From positions 744,001-808,000 of the forward strand of contig NZ_JAKKOT010000002.1 in the NCBI RefSeq assembly GCF_021739025.1: a stretch of 64,000 nucleotides of DNA. Direction: 5' to 3'. The position numbers were made by a program, and so were the translations under genes. This document shows, piece after piece, positions 55,701 to 63,402 of the stretch (its first letter is position 1; each line of letters starts with the position of its first letter). Under the pieces are notes generated by a model that was not told the origin of the DNA, did not search any database, and saw only the letters and a program-made list of their open reading frames with translations. The DNA is from Gordonia liuliyuniae. Its GTDB lineage: Bacteria > Actinomycetota > Actinomycetes > Mycobacteriales > Mycobacteriaceae.

Positions 55701-56672
55701 CAACGGCAGCCCGATCCGGACGGGTTCCCCGCGCCGCAGAGGGGCCGCGCAGGCGACCACGGTCGCCTCCGTGGGACCGTAGGTGTTCCACACCTCGCGG
55801 TCGGCGGTGGCGAGCCGGTCCGCGAGTTCGGGCGGGCACGACTCCCCGCCGAAGATCAGCAGTCGCACCATCTCGAGCGCTTCGGCAGGCCACATCGACG
55901 CGAGCGTCGGCACCGTCGACACCACATTGATGTCACGTTTCACCAGCCACGGGCCTAGATCCATGCCGGACCGCACCAGTGCGCGGGGCGCGGGCACGAG
56001 GCAGGCCCCGCTGCGCCACGCCAACCACATCTCCTCGCACGACGCGTCGAACGCGACCGACAGTCCCGCGAGCACACGATCGCCGGGGCCCAGCGGGGCG
56101 TCCTGAAGAAACAGGGCGGCTTCGGCGTCGACGAATGCGGCGGCGTTGCGATGGGTCACGGCGACGCCCTTCGGCTTGCCCGTCGACCCCGACGTGAAGA
56201 TGATCCACGCGTCGTCCGACGGTGTCGCGGGCGAGGCGCCGACCGGAGCGCTCGGCCCGTCCGGCGCCTGCGTCGCCACCCGGGCCGTCTGCGGATGGAT
56301 TCCGTCGGCGTCGATGATCGCGTCGACGTCGGCCTCGTCGAACACCAGGCGGGCGCGCTCGTCGGGATCGTCCGCGTCGACCGGAACGTATGCGGCACCC
56401 GCCCAGAGGGTCGCCAGGATCGCGAGGTACAGGTCGCGGCTGCCCGACGGCATGCGGATCCCGACCCGGTGGCCGCGGCCGACACCGATCGCCGACAGGC
56501 GGCCGCTGACGCGACGGATCAACGCGATCAGCTCCGAATAGGTCACCATCGCGTCGGAGTCGTCGATGGCGGGCGCGTCCGGATGAGTCCTCGCCGTCTC
56601 CGCGAGGACATCGCAGAGGGTGCGAGGCAGCGGTGCCCGATCGGCGAGCAGATAGGCCGCGGGTATCGGCAC
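52785..56672 (-). CDS. Pls/PosA-like single-module NRPS with membrane C-terminus
   Basis: A 1,295-residue protein. Adenylation domain (residues 1-505): FTSGSTGKPKGVAVTHRN, NTYGPTEATVVA, GRADDQVKIGGRRIELGEI and the A10 Lys in PTRTSGKVDR. Carrier domain with phosphopantetheine Ser541 in FFAEGGGSLSAAQ. The rest has about six membrane segments alternating with three soluble, hexapeptide-repeat-like domains (near 700-800, 950-1060 and 1190-1290), the terminal region of epsilon-polylysine synthetase relatives. There is no condensation or thioesterase domain. The pocket read by eye (D, A, E, T, I, G, T, V, V, K) has an acidic third residue as in Lys-activating domains. The GTG has GGAGGG six bases upstream. 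Confidence 0.87.
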   Translation of the reverse strand: MPIPAAYLLADRAPLPRTLCDVLAETARTHPDAPAIDDSDAMVTYSELIALIRRVSGRLSAIGVGRGHRVGIRMPSGSRDLYLAILATLWAGAAYVPVDADDPDERARLVFDEADVDAIIDADGIHPQTARVATQAPDGPSAPVGASPATPSDDAWIIFTSGSTGKPKGVAVTHRNAAAFVDAEAALFLQDAPLGPGDRVLAGLSVAFDASCEEMWLAWRSGACLVPAPRALVRSGMDLGPWLVKRDINVVSTVPTLASMWPAEALEMVRLLIFGGESCPPELADRLATADREVWNTYGPTEATVVACAAPLRRGEPVRIGLPLIGWDLAVVDANGEPVADGESGELVIGGVGLARYLDPVKDAEKYAPAPALGWDRAYRSGDIVTLDSAGLLFVGRADDQVKIGGRRIELGEIDNALQSLPGVSGAAVTVRTTESGNAFLVGYLASTDPDFDVAAARARLQAELPAALVPRLVLMDELPTRTSGKVDRDALPWPAPGTDSCDEPSDLSSTEAWLAQQWSTVLGVDVSSPTADFFAEGGGSLSAAQLVTALRSRYPEITVAALYDHPRLGSLAEMLDALDPTAAVEPREVKPVPFSTGVAQTVASVPLATLTGVQWVTWLGVANNVADWAAGRLGYDAPWLISVNWWALLIAFGVFVTPVGRMTIAAIGARLLLHGVTAGRYPRGGSVHVRLWIAERLMAASGAHNLSGAPWMPTLARALGARIGDDVDLHSLPPVTGLLRIGDGAAVEPEVDLAGWWLDGDVLIIGEITVKPGAVVGSRSTLFPGAVVGRDAIVDPGSGVTGKVKARQRWGGSPAMKLGKAKPTWPAERPKTRRWWVAVYGGTALVISAGPLISLAVGLAVAGSWAVSADRLRTATWRMLALAPVGAVAAMAVFALLTLIGVRLASIRMTAGTHPVRSRVGWQVWATERMMDAARTYLFPLYASLLTPWWFRALGASIGTGTEISTALVVPKFTTVGDDSFLADDTLVASYELGGGWMRVGEAKIGKRAFLGNSGMIAPDRKVPKNGLVAVLSAAPSKAKNGSSWLGSPPVRLRRTAAQTDSARTFAPTFGVRAARATVETLRLTAVMVSFAIGVCVLFGMQIAADKWGVIAAVLLSGVILLAAGAVAGAVTCVAKWTVVGPIRPSEHPLWSSFVWRNELSDAFVETVAAPWFANAATGTPALTLWLRSLGATIGRGVWCESYWLPEADLVELGDGANVQRGCVVQTHLFHDRVMAIDHVRIGAGATLGPHCVALPASGVGESATVGPASLVMRGDVVPDHTVWQGNPIAPWTR

Positions 56673-56803
56673 GGGAGCCCTCCGGGGATCGCTCGAACTC
56701 TTGGGGTGTCGGACGCGGGCGCGGCACGACAGGCTAATGATGCCCCAGCATCGGCTCCCTCGCAGCGCGGCGAAGTCGGCGACGGTCGTAAGGTGAGGAC
56801 TGA

Positions 56804-56827
56804 CACTCGATCAGCCACTCGATCAGC
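56804..56827. repeat. 12-bp tandem repeat in the ACAD leader
   Basis: cactcgatcagc occurs twice in direct succession (56804-56815 and 56816-56827), in the 188-base divergent gap, 34 bases before the acyl-CoA dehydrogenase start. It may be an operator or a slippage product. Confidence 0.75.
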
Positions 56828-56860
56828 GGCGGACACCGCCGGAAGAGGAGACGACGACGT

Positions 56861-58042
56861 ATGACGCCCAGCAGCGTGGACGAACTGTTCGGATTCGCCG
56901 GACTGCTCGACGACGATGAGCGAGCCATCGTCGACACCGTCGCCGCGTTCGGGGCCAAACGTCTACGCCCGCACGTGGCGGGTTGGTTCGAGGACGGCAC
57001 GCTCCCGGTCCGCGAACTCGCTCTCGAACTCGGCGGGCTCGGCCTGTTCGGCATGCATCTTCAGGGCTACGGCTGCGCGGGCACATCGGCCACCGCGTAC
57101 GGGCTGGCCTGTATGGAGGCCGAAGCCGTCGACAGCGGCCTGCGCAGCTTCATCTCCGTCCAAGGCTCGTTGTCGATGTTCGCGATCCACGCGTTCGGCA
57201 GCGACGAGCAGAAGGACCAGTGGCTGCCCGCGATGGCGCGCGGTGAGGCGATCGGCTGTTTCGGACTCACCGAGCCCGACTTCGGATCCAACCCGGCGGG
57301 CATGCGCACCACCGCCCGCCGTGACGGCGACGACTGGATTCTCAACGGCGCCAAGATGTGGATCACCAACGGGAGCGTCGCCGACGTCGCCGTCGTCTGG
57401 GCGCAGACCAACGCCCCCGACCCGCGCGGTATCCGTGGATTCGTCGTACCCACCGACACCCCGGGATTCTCGGCGAACGAGATCAAGCACAAGATGTCGC
57501 TGCGCGCCTCGGTGACCGGTGAACTCGTCCTCGAGGACGTCCGGTTGCCGGCCGACGCGGTGCTGCCTGGAGTCGAGGGCCTCCGCGGACCGCTCAGCTG
57601 TCTCAACGAAGCCCGTTTCGGCATCGTGTTCGGTGCGGTCGGCGCCGCACGCGACAGCCTCGAGACGGCGCTCCGGTACGCCGACGAACGCGAGGTGTTC
57701 GACAAGCCGCTCGGCGGATTCCAGCTGACCCAGGCGAAACTCGCCGACATGGCGCTCGAAGTCGGCAAGGCGTTCCTGCTCGCCGTTCACCTCGGACGGA
57801 TGAAGGACGCCGGGACGATCCGTCCCGAACAGATCAGTCTCGGCAAGCTCAACAACGTCCGGGAGGCGATCGCGATCGCCCGCGAATGCCGGACGATCCT
57901 CGGCGCCAACGGGATCACCCTCGAATACCCGGTGATCCGGCACGCCAACAACCTGGAGTCGGTCCTCACCTACGAGGGCACGAGCGAGATGCACCAACTG
58001 ATGATCGGCAAAGCACTCACCGGGTTCGACGCCTTCCGCTGA
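56861..58042 (+). CDS. Acyl-CoA dehydrogenase, glutaryl-CoA dehydrogenase-like
   Basis: A 393-residue FAD enzyme. CFGLTEPDFGSNPAGM and WITNGSVADVAVVWAQ are the flavin contacts; the catalytic Glu is in VLTYEGTSEMHQL. The stretch MEAEAVDSGLRSFISVQGSL and the Arg-containing substrate loop are like glutaryl-CoA dehydrogenase, an enzyme of lysine and tryptophan breakdown. GAGGAG lies ten bases before the ATG. It is divergent from the Pls-like gene. Substrate assignment is likely but not certain. Confidence 0.88.
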   Translation: MTPSSVDELFGFAGLLDDDERAIVDTVAAFGAKRLRPHVAGWFEDGTLPVRELALELGGLGLFGMHLQGYGCAGTSATAYGLACMEAEAVDSGLRSFISVQGSLSMFAIHAFGSDEQKDQWLPAMARGEAIGCFGLTEPDFGSNPAGMRTTARRDGDDWILNGAKMWITNGSVADVAVVWAQTNAPDPRGIRGFVVPTDTPGFSANEIKHKMSLRASVTGELVLEDVRLPADAVLPGVEGLRGPLSCLNEARFGIVFGAVGAARDSLETALRYADEREVFDKPLGGFQLTQAKLADMALEVGKAFLLAVHLGRMKDAGTIRPEQISLGKLNNVREAIAIARECRTILGANGITLEYPVIRHANNLESVLTYEGTSEMHQLMIGKALTGFDAFR

Positions 58043-58072
58043 CACGACCCCACACCACATCGAAGGAGCCCC

Positions 58073-59083
58073 ATGGCATCGCTCAAACTCGGATTGAAAG
58101 CTTCGGCGGAACAGTTCGGCCCCCGTGACCTCGTCGAACTCGGTGTCGCCGCCGAAGAGTTCGGCTTGGACTCGGTGACCGTCAGCGACCACTTCCAGCC
58201 GTGGCGCCACAACGGCGGCCACGCACCGTTCTCCCTCGCCTGGATGGCCGCGGTCGGCGAACGGACCGAGCGACTGCAGATGGGGACGTCGGTGTTGACC
58301 CCGACATTCCGCTACAACCCCGCGGTCATCGCGCAGGCGTTCGCCACGATGGGCTGTCTGTTCCCCGACCGCGTCATGCTCGGTGTCGGCACCGGTGAGG
58401 CACTCAACGAGTACGCGACCGGGTTCCGCGGCGAGTGGCCCGAGTTCAAGGAGCGCTTTGCGCGGCTGCGCGAATCGGTCCGCTTGATGCGGGAACTGTG
58501 GACGGGCGAGAAGGTGAACTTCGAGGGCGACTACTACTCCACACAGGACGCCTACATGTACGACGTGCCGGAGAAGCCGATCCCGGTGTACATCGCCGCG
58601 GGCGGACCCGTCGTCGCCCGCTACGCGGGTCGTGCGGGCGACGGTTTCATCTGCACCTCGGGCAAGGGCATGGACCTCTACACCGAGAAGCTGATCCCGG
58701 CGGTCAAGGAGGGCGCGGCGAAGGCCGAACGCGACTTCGACGGAATCGATCGGATGATCGAGATCAAGATCTCCTACGACCGCGACCCGGACCGCGCACT
58801 CGAGCAGACCCGGTTCTGGGCTCCGCTCTCGCTCACCCCCGAGCAGAAGCACAGCGTCAACTCGTCGGTCGAGATGGAACGGTTGGCTGACGAACTACCG
58901 ATCGAACAGGTCGCCAAACGGTGGATCGTCGCGTCGAACGCCGACGATGCCGTCGCCCAGATCAAGCCGTACCTCGACGCCGGGCTCAATCACCTCGTTT
59001 TCCACAACCCGGGAGCTGACCAGCGACGCTTCCTTGAGGCGTTCACCGAGGACGTCGTGCCGGCGCTCCGCTCGCTCGGGTAG
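58073..59083 (+). CDS. fgd: F420-dependent glucose-6-phosphate dehydrogenase
   Basis: A 336-residue TIM-barrel enzyme that oxidises glucose-6-phosphate with coenzyme F420, supplying F420H2. The N-terminus [17 protein letters not shown], the motif [19 protein letters not shown] with the catalytic His and Trp, and [14 protein letters not shown] are those of FGD1. GAAGGAG precedes the ATG. It follows the acyl-CoA dehydrogenase by 30 bases, likely the same transcript, and would serve the F420 oxidoreductase at 34 kb. Confidence 0.95.
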   Translation: MASLKLGLKASAEQFGPRDLVELGVAAEEFGLDSVTVSDHFQPWRHNGGHAPFSLAWMAAVGERTERLQMGTSVLTPTFRYNPAVIAQAFATMGCLFPDRVMLGVGTGEALNEYATGFRGEWPEFKERFARLRESVRLMRELWTGEKVNFEGDYYSTQDAYMYDVPEKPIPVYIAAGGPVVARYAGRAGDGFICTSGKGMDLYTEKLIPAVKEGAAKAERDFDGIDRMIEIKISYDRDPDRALEQTRFWAPLSLTPEQKHSVNSSVEMERLADELPIEQVAKRWIVASNADDAVAQIKPYLDAGLNHLVFHNPGADQRRFLEAFTEDVVPALRSLG

Positions 59084-59090
59084 GGGTCGG

Positions 59091-59615
59091 TTAGCTGGTC
59101 TTGCTCGCCTCGGCGGGGGCGGTTGGTTCGGCCGGCGGGGTCACGGTCTCGGTGTCGGTCACCGTCTCCGTCTCGGTCGCCGTCCGGGTCCGCGTCACGG
59201 TGTCCGTCACCGTCCGCGTCCCGGTCTGGCGCTCGGTCGCCGTGTTCTCGCGGGTCGCTGTCGTCGTCTGCGTGACGGTGGTGGCGTCCCCGTCCTCGGT
59301 CTCGGTCTGCGTGACGACGCTCGTCACGGTGTGCGCGGGCGTCTCCTTGCGGTCCTTGTTGCCGACGATGAAGAACGCGATGATGACGATCGCGGCCGCT
59401 GCGCAGGCGACGGCCGCGATGATCTGCATACGCCGCGCCGCGGCGCTCGCACCCGCTGCGGCCGTCGCGGCGGTCGGGGGTCCGCTGTAGAGGTCGTTCG
59501 GGATCGCGCCGTACGGTGTCTGCGTCATGTCGTGGGGTGCGGACTGCTCGCGCGAGAGATCATCGCCGCTGGTCCCGGGTTCGTCGGGAGTGTGCGGGGG
59601 CGGCGGTTGGGTCAA
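59091..59615 (-). CDS. Single-pass membrane protein with Thr-rich tail (unknown)
   Basis: A 174-residue protein: Pro/Ser-rich cytoplasmic N-terminus, one membrane segment (IIAAVACAAAAIVIIAFFIV, about residues 64-83), then a Thr/Glu/Val-rich external tail of alternating T-x-T units, likely disordered or glycosylated. The TTG start at 59615 has AGGAG eight bases upstream; an in-frame ATG at 59528 lacks one. No family is recognised; actinobacteria have many such proteins. It converges on fgd, with seven bases between the stops. Confidence 0.7.
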   Translation of the reverse strand: MTQPPPPHTPDEPGTSGDDLSREQSAPHDMTQTPYGAIPNDLYSGPPTAATAAAGASAAARRMQIIAAVACAAAAIVIIAFFIVGNKDRKETPAHTVTSVVTQTETEDGDATTVTQTTTATRENTATERQTGTRTVTDTVTRTRTATETETVTDTETVTPPAEPTAPAEASKTS

Positions 59616-59821
59616 CGGTCTGCTCCTAGTGCGGGGCGGAAATCGGTTCTCGGAGAGTTGTGCGCGCGTTCACTTTACCGTGCTGATTTCTGATCGAACG
59701 ATCTGGTTTTGGTGAATAGCGCCCTCGACAGTTGTCAGTGCAAGTAGTGTCCGATACGGCAGTATTGCCTCGGCTCCCTCCCTAGCCGACTTCAGATCGT
59801 GACGAAACTGATCGAGGTCAT

Positions 59822-60889
59822 ATGACGACGATGAACTATGCGCCGACCCGCCCCGGTCTCGGCAGGCCGCTGGTTGCCGCCCGAGAATCCGCTGATGACG
59901 TCGGCATCCAGCTCACCCCCCAACTGGTTGCGGCGTGGGAGTCGCGACTCGGTGTGGACCGGGCGCGCCTCGCCCGTCCGTCCCGCTTCCTCGGTGCGAC
60001 GGGGGTGCAGGAGTGGCAGGGCGGCGTCGACATCGTTCCTCGCGATCCTGACCGGTTCCGCGCGGTCCGGTTCGACCGTGAGCTGTCGATGACCGCGACG
60101 TTCTGCGCACTGCACTCGCCCGCCCGGGTCGCGCGGACGGCAGAACGCATCCAGGCCGATCCCCACGAATTGCTGCTGGTCACGGTCACCTCTATGCGTG
60201 GTCGGACCGTCCTGCGCCAGGACGGACGGGAGCACGAGTACTCGGCGGGCGACCTGGTGTTCGTCTCGACGGCGAGCCCCTTCATTCAGAGTGCCGCAGG
60301 CGTCACCGACCCGTCCGGCCTGGTGATCCCGCTCGCCGTGCTCGGCAAGCATCGGCCGCTCGCCGAACAGCCGCGTCGGCCGATCAACAAGCGGACCCTG
60401 CTCTCGCGGGCCGCCGCCGGATTCGTTCGGCGGTTCGCCGCCGACACTGCGGCCGCCGATGTCCCCGCGCCGTCGGCCGACGCCGAGCTCGCGGCCGTCG
60501 ACCTCATCACCGCGGCTTTGGCCGAGCTCGCGTCCATCGACGGGTACCGGTTGCAGGACGATGCGCTGTTCAACCATCAGTCGGCGATCGACTTGATCGC
60601 GCGACGACATCGCGACCCGGACTTCACGCCGGACAGCATCGCCGCCGAACTCCATCTGTCGCGGCGTCAGCTGTATCGCATCTTCGAGAACACCGACCAG
60701 TCGCTGGCGACGCGCATCGCGGACGCACGGGTCGAGACCGCGCGCGAGATGCTCGTCGCCAACCCGTGGCTGCCGGTCGGCAACATCTCAGCGGCGTCCG
60801 GGTTCGGCTCGGTCGCGACCTTCCGCAACCGGTTCAAGGCGCGTTACGGCATCGGCCCCGTCGAGTACCGCCAGAGCATCGCGCGCTGA
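59822..60889 (+). CDS. AraC-family regulator
   Basis: A 355-residue regulator. The N-terminal 200 residues are an AraC-binding-like cupin of the type that senses aromatic or alkane-related inducers; the C-terminal 100 residues hold two HTH motifs (DSIAAELHLSRRQLYRIF and VGNISAASGFGSVATFRNRF). It lies upstream of the SDR-MaoC operon on the same strand, but a 14-bp palindrome, more typical of TetR, stands between, so its target is unsure. Confidence 0.87.
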   Translation: MTTMNYAPTRPGLGRPLVAARESADDVGIQLTPQLVAAWESRLGVDRARLARPSRFLGATGVQEWQGGVDIVPRDPDRFRAVRFDRELSMTATFCALHSPARVARTAERIQADPHELLLVTVTSMRGRTVLRQDGREHEYSAGDLVFVSTASPFIQSAAGVTDPSGLVIPLAVLGKHRPLAEQPRRPINKRTLLSRAAAGFVRRFAADTAAADVPAPSADAELAAVDLITAALAELASIDGYRLQDDALFNHQSAIDLIARRHRDPDFTPDSIAAELHLSRRQLYRIFENTDQSLATRIADARVETAREMLVANPWLPVGNISAASGFGSVATFRNRFKARYGIGPVEYRQSIAR

Positions 60890-60988
60890 CGCCGTCGACG
60901 GTGTGACTCGTCGACCGGCGAGTCCACTGGTGACGGGTCTGGCTGTTGACGGGGGTCACACCCTGGGGCATAGTGGGCCGTGGAAAAA

Positions 60989-61002
60989 TAAGCGATCGCT
61001 TA
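60989..61002. promoter_or_regulatory. 14-bp palindromic operator before the SDR-MaoC-APH-ACAD operon
   Basis: TAAGCGATCGCTTA is a perfect palindrome, in an AT-rich spot (tggaaaaataag), 111 bases before the SDR start. Size and symmetry fit a TetR-type operator of a lipid-catabolic operon. The regulator is not encoded next to it. Confidence 0.6.
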
Positions 61003-61112
61003 CTCGGTCTTCGGGATGCACTCGTGCTCTCCGCTCGCGGCGAATCGCTGCGAGCGGCGGGTCGACGCGTGGATCATGTGATCGTCGGCAACCAGTTCCA
61101 TAGGGAGTGTTC

Positions 61113-61868
61113 ATGACCACGCAGCGCACAGCCATCGTCACCGGAGCGGCTCGCGGAATCGGTGCGGAAGTCGCGCGCCGTCTCGCGTCCGACGGACACG
61201 CCGTCGCCGTCCTCGACCTCGACGAATCCGCCTGCCAGAGTGTCGTCGACGAGATCGTCGGGGCGGGCGGCAGAGCACTCGCCGTCGGCGCGGACGTCTC
61301 CGACGAGGTCGCCGTCGAAGCAGCGGTCAGCCGTGTCGCAGCCGAACTGGGCGCACCGACGATCCTCGTCAACAATGCGGGCATCATCCGCGACAACCTC
61401 CTGTTCAAGATGACCGTCTCCGACTGGGACGCAGTGATGGGCGTCCACCTGCGCGGCGCGTTCCTGATGGCGCGCGAGGTGCAGAACTACCAGACGAAGG
61501 AAGGCTGGGGACGCATCGTCAACCTGTCGTCGACGTCGGCGCTCGGCAACCGCGGTCAGGCCAACTACTCCGCGGCCAAGGCTGGCATGCAGGGCTTCAC
61601 CAAGACGCTCGCCCTGGAACTCGGACGGTTCGGGGTCACCGCGAACGCGATCGCCCCGGGCTTCATCGCCACCGACATGACGGCGGCGACGGCCGAGCGC
61701 ATCGGCGTCCCGTTCGACGACTTCAAGTCCGCGATGGCCAAGGAGATCCCCGTGCAGCGCGTCGGCGAGCCCGCAGACATCGCGCACGCCGTCAGCTTCT
61801 ACGCGAGCGAAGGCGCAGGCTTCGTCTCCGGACAGGTGCTGTACGTCGCGGGCGGACCCAAGGACTGA
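61113..61868 (+). CDS. Short-chain dehydrogenase, FabG-like
   Basis: A 251-residue SDR. VTGAARGIGAEVARR binds NAD(P), NNAGIIRDN is the structural motif, and the catalytic Ser, Tyr and Lys are in NLSSTSALG and YSAAKAGMQG. With the following MaoC dehydratase it gives the two middle steps of a beta-oxidation-like or fatty-acid-modifying route. The ATG at 61113 has AGGGAG six bases upstream; a GTG at 61107 is less likely. The stop codon lies within a 17-bp tandem duplication. Confidence 0.9.
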   Translation: MTTQRTAIVTGAARGIGAEVARRLASDGHAVAVLDLDESACQSVVDEIVGAGGRALAVGADVSDEVAVEAAVSRVAAELGAPTILVNNAGIIRDNLLFKMTVSDWDAVMGVHLRGAFLMAREVQNYQTKEGWGRIVNLSSTSALGNRGQANYSAAKAGMQGFTKTLALELGRFGVTANAIAPGFIATDMTAATAERIGVPFDDFKSAMAKEIPVQRVGEPADIAHAVSFYASEGAGFVSGQVLYVAGGPKD

Positions 61869-61890
61869 AAACCCCCAAGGACTGAAAACC
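61857..61890. repeat. 17-bp tandem duplication spanning the SDR stop codon
   Basis: cccaaggactgaaaacc at 61857-61873 is repeated at once at 61874-61890. The first copy includes the last two sense codons and stop of the SDR gene. Confidence 0.92.
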
Positions 61891-61932
61891 GGCGACCGCG
61901 CCTGCCACCGCGTGATCGCAGAGGGAGAGACG

Positions 61933-62385
61933 ATGAAGATCCTCAACGGCCGAGCCGAACTCGAAGCAGCGGTCGGCACCCACCTCGGGTGCTCCGACTG
62001 GCTGCAGATCGACCAGGAACGCATCGATCGCTTCGCGGAGGCGACCGGCGACCACCAGTGGATTCACGTCGATCCGGAGCGGGCCTCCACTGGACCGTTC
62101 GGATCGACCGTCGCGCACGGATACCTGACGCTGTCGCTCATCCCGATGCTGGTGGGGCAGGTCTACCAGGTCGCCGGGACGACGATGGGCGTCAACTACG
62201 GCAGCAACAAGGTGCGGTTCCCGTCGCCGGTGCCTGTCGGTTCGCGCGTGCGCGCAGGCGTCGAACTCGTGTCGGTGACCGAGACAGGAGCGGGGTTGCA
62301 GGTAGTGAATCGGGTGACCGTCGAACGCGAAGGCTCCGACAAACCCGTCTGCGTCGCCGAGACCGTGTCCGTGATGGCGTTCTGA
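61933..62385 (+). CDS. MaoC-type enoyl-CoA hydratase
   Basis: A 150-residue single hot-dog hydratase. The hydratase-2 motif is ATGDHQWIHVDPERA (catalytic Asp and His) with GPFGSTVAHGYLTLSL. It hydrates trans-2-enoyl-CoA to the (R)-3-hydroxy form. The ATG at 61933 follows GAGGGAG; the frame opens at 61912. It overlaps the kinase-like gene by one base (TGATG). Confidence 0.92.
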   Translation: MKILNGRAELEAAVGTHLGCSDWLQIDQERIDRFAEATGDHQWIHVDPERASTGPFGSTVAHGYLTLSLIPMLVGQVYQVAGTTMGVNYGSNKVRFPSPVPVGSRVRAGVELVSVTETGAGLQVVNRVTVEREGSDKPVCVAETVSVMAF

Positions 62386-63401
62386 TGGCGCAGAAGCACC
62401 CCGGCCTCGACCTTGCCGTCCTCGGCGACTGGCTGCCGCGACACGTGGACGGCGCCGGTTCGGACCTGGCGGCGACGCTGATCGCAGGCGGCAAGTCGAA
62501 TCTGACGTACCGCATCACCGACGGTTCGTCGTCGTGGATCCTGCGTCGGCCGCCGGTCGGCCACCTGTTGGCGACCGCGCACGACATGGGACGCGAGTTC
62601 CGGATGATGTCGGCGCTGGCGCCGACCGCGGTGCCCGTGCCGACCATGTACGCGATGTGCGAGGACACCGAGGTGCTCGGCGCACCGTTCTACGTGATGT
62701 CCGAGGTCGACGGGGTGCCGTACCGGTCGAAGAGCGAGCTCGGCGCTCTCGGGCCGGAGCGGACACGCACAATCGCCGAACGGCTCGTCGACACCCTCGT
62801 CGACCTGCATCGCGTCGACCCCGCAGAAGTCGGCTTGGCAGACGCCGGACGTCCCGAAGGGTTCCTCGGCCGTCAGGTGGAACGCTGGCGCAAACAGTTC
62901 GCGGCCGCACACACGCGGGACCTCCCGTCGATGGAGACGCTGTACACGATGCTGTCCGAGCGGGTCCCCGCCGACAGCGCGCCCGGGATCGTGCACGGGG
63001 ACTACCGCCTGGACAACGTTCTCGTGACCCCGCAGGACGAGATGGGGGCCGTCGTCGACTGGGAGCTGTCGACGATCGGCGACTCGCTCACCGACCTGGC
63101 GCTCATGCTCATCTACGGGCGTCTCGCGCAGGTCACGCCGGGTGCGGTCACCGACGCCACGGAAGCGGCGGGGTACCTCACCGAGCAGGAGATCATCGAG
63201 CGGTATGCGGCGGGCAGCGACCGCGATCTCAGCGATCTCGGCTTCTACATCGCTCTCGGTTGCTTCAAGCTGGCGGGCATCGTCGAGGGCATCCACTACA
63301 GATTCGTGAACGGGCAGACCGTCGGAGACGGCTTCGCGCAGCTCGGCGACGGAGTGTTCGGACTATTGGACGCGGGCATCGCCGCGTTGAAGGAGAACTG
63401 A
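62385..63401 (+). CDS. Aminoglycoside-phosphotransferase-fold kinase (ACAD10/11-type)
   Basis: A 338-residue kinase-like protein. [10 protein letters not shown] is the nucleotide loop, [13 protein letters not shown] the catalytic loop (His-Gly-Asp-x(3)-Asp-Asn) and [17 protein letters not shown] the metal motif. Proteins of this type work with ACAD10/11-like dehydrogenases: phosphorylation of 4-hydroxyacyl-CoA followed by elimination. Here an ACAD gene follows one base after the stop, matching that pair and suggesting breakdown of 4-hydroxy acids. Confidence 0.88.
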   Translation: MAQKHPGLDLAVLGDWLPRHVDGAGSDLAATLIAGGKSNLTYRITDGSSSWILRRPPVGHLLATAHDMGREFRMMSALAPTAVPVPTMYAMCEDTEVLGAPFYVMSEVDGVPYRSKSELGALGPERTRTIAERLVDTLVDLHRVDPAEVGLADAGRPEGFLGRQVERWRKQFAAAHTRDLPSMETLYTMLSERVPADSAPGIVHGDYRLDNVLVTPQDEMGAVVDWELSTIGDSLTDLALMLIYGRLAQVTPGAVTDATEAAGYLTEQEIIERYAAGSDRDLSDLGFYIALGCFKLAGIVEGIHYRFVNGQTVGDGFAQLGDGVFGLLDAGIAALKEN

Positions 63402-63402
63402 G

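Noticed and set aside
53928..55958. 676-codon + strand open frame opposite the Pls-like gene
   Set aside because: Antisense shadow; product is Arg/Asp/Gly-rich without recognisable domains.
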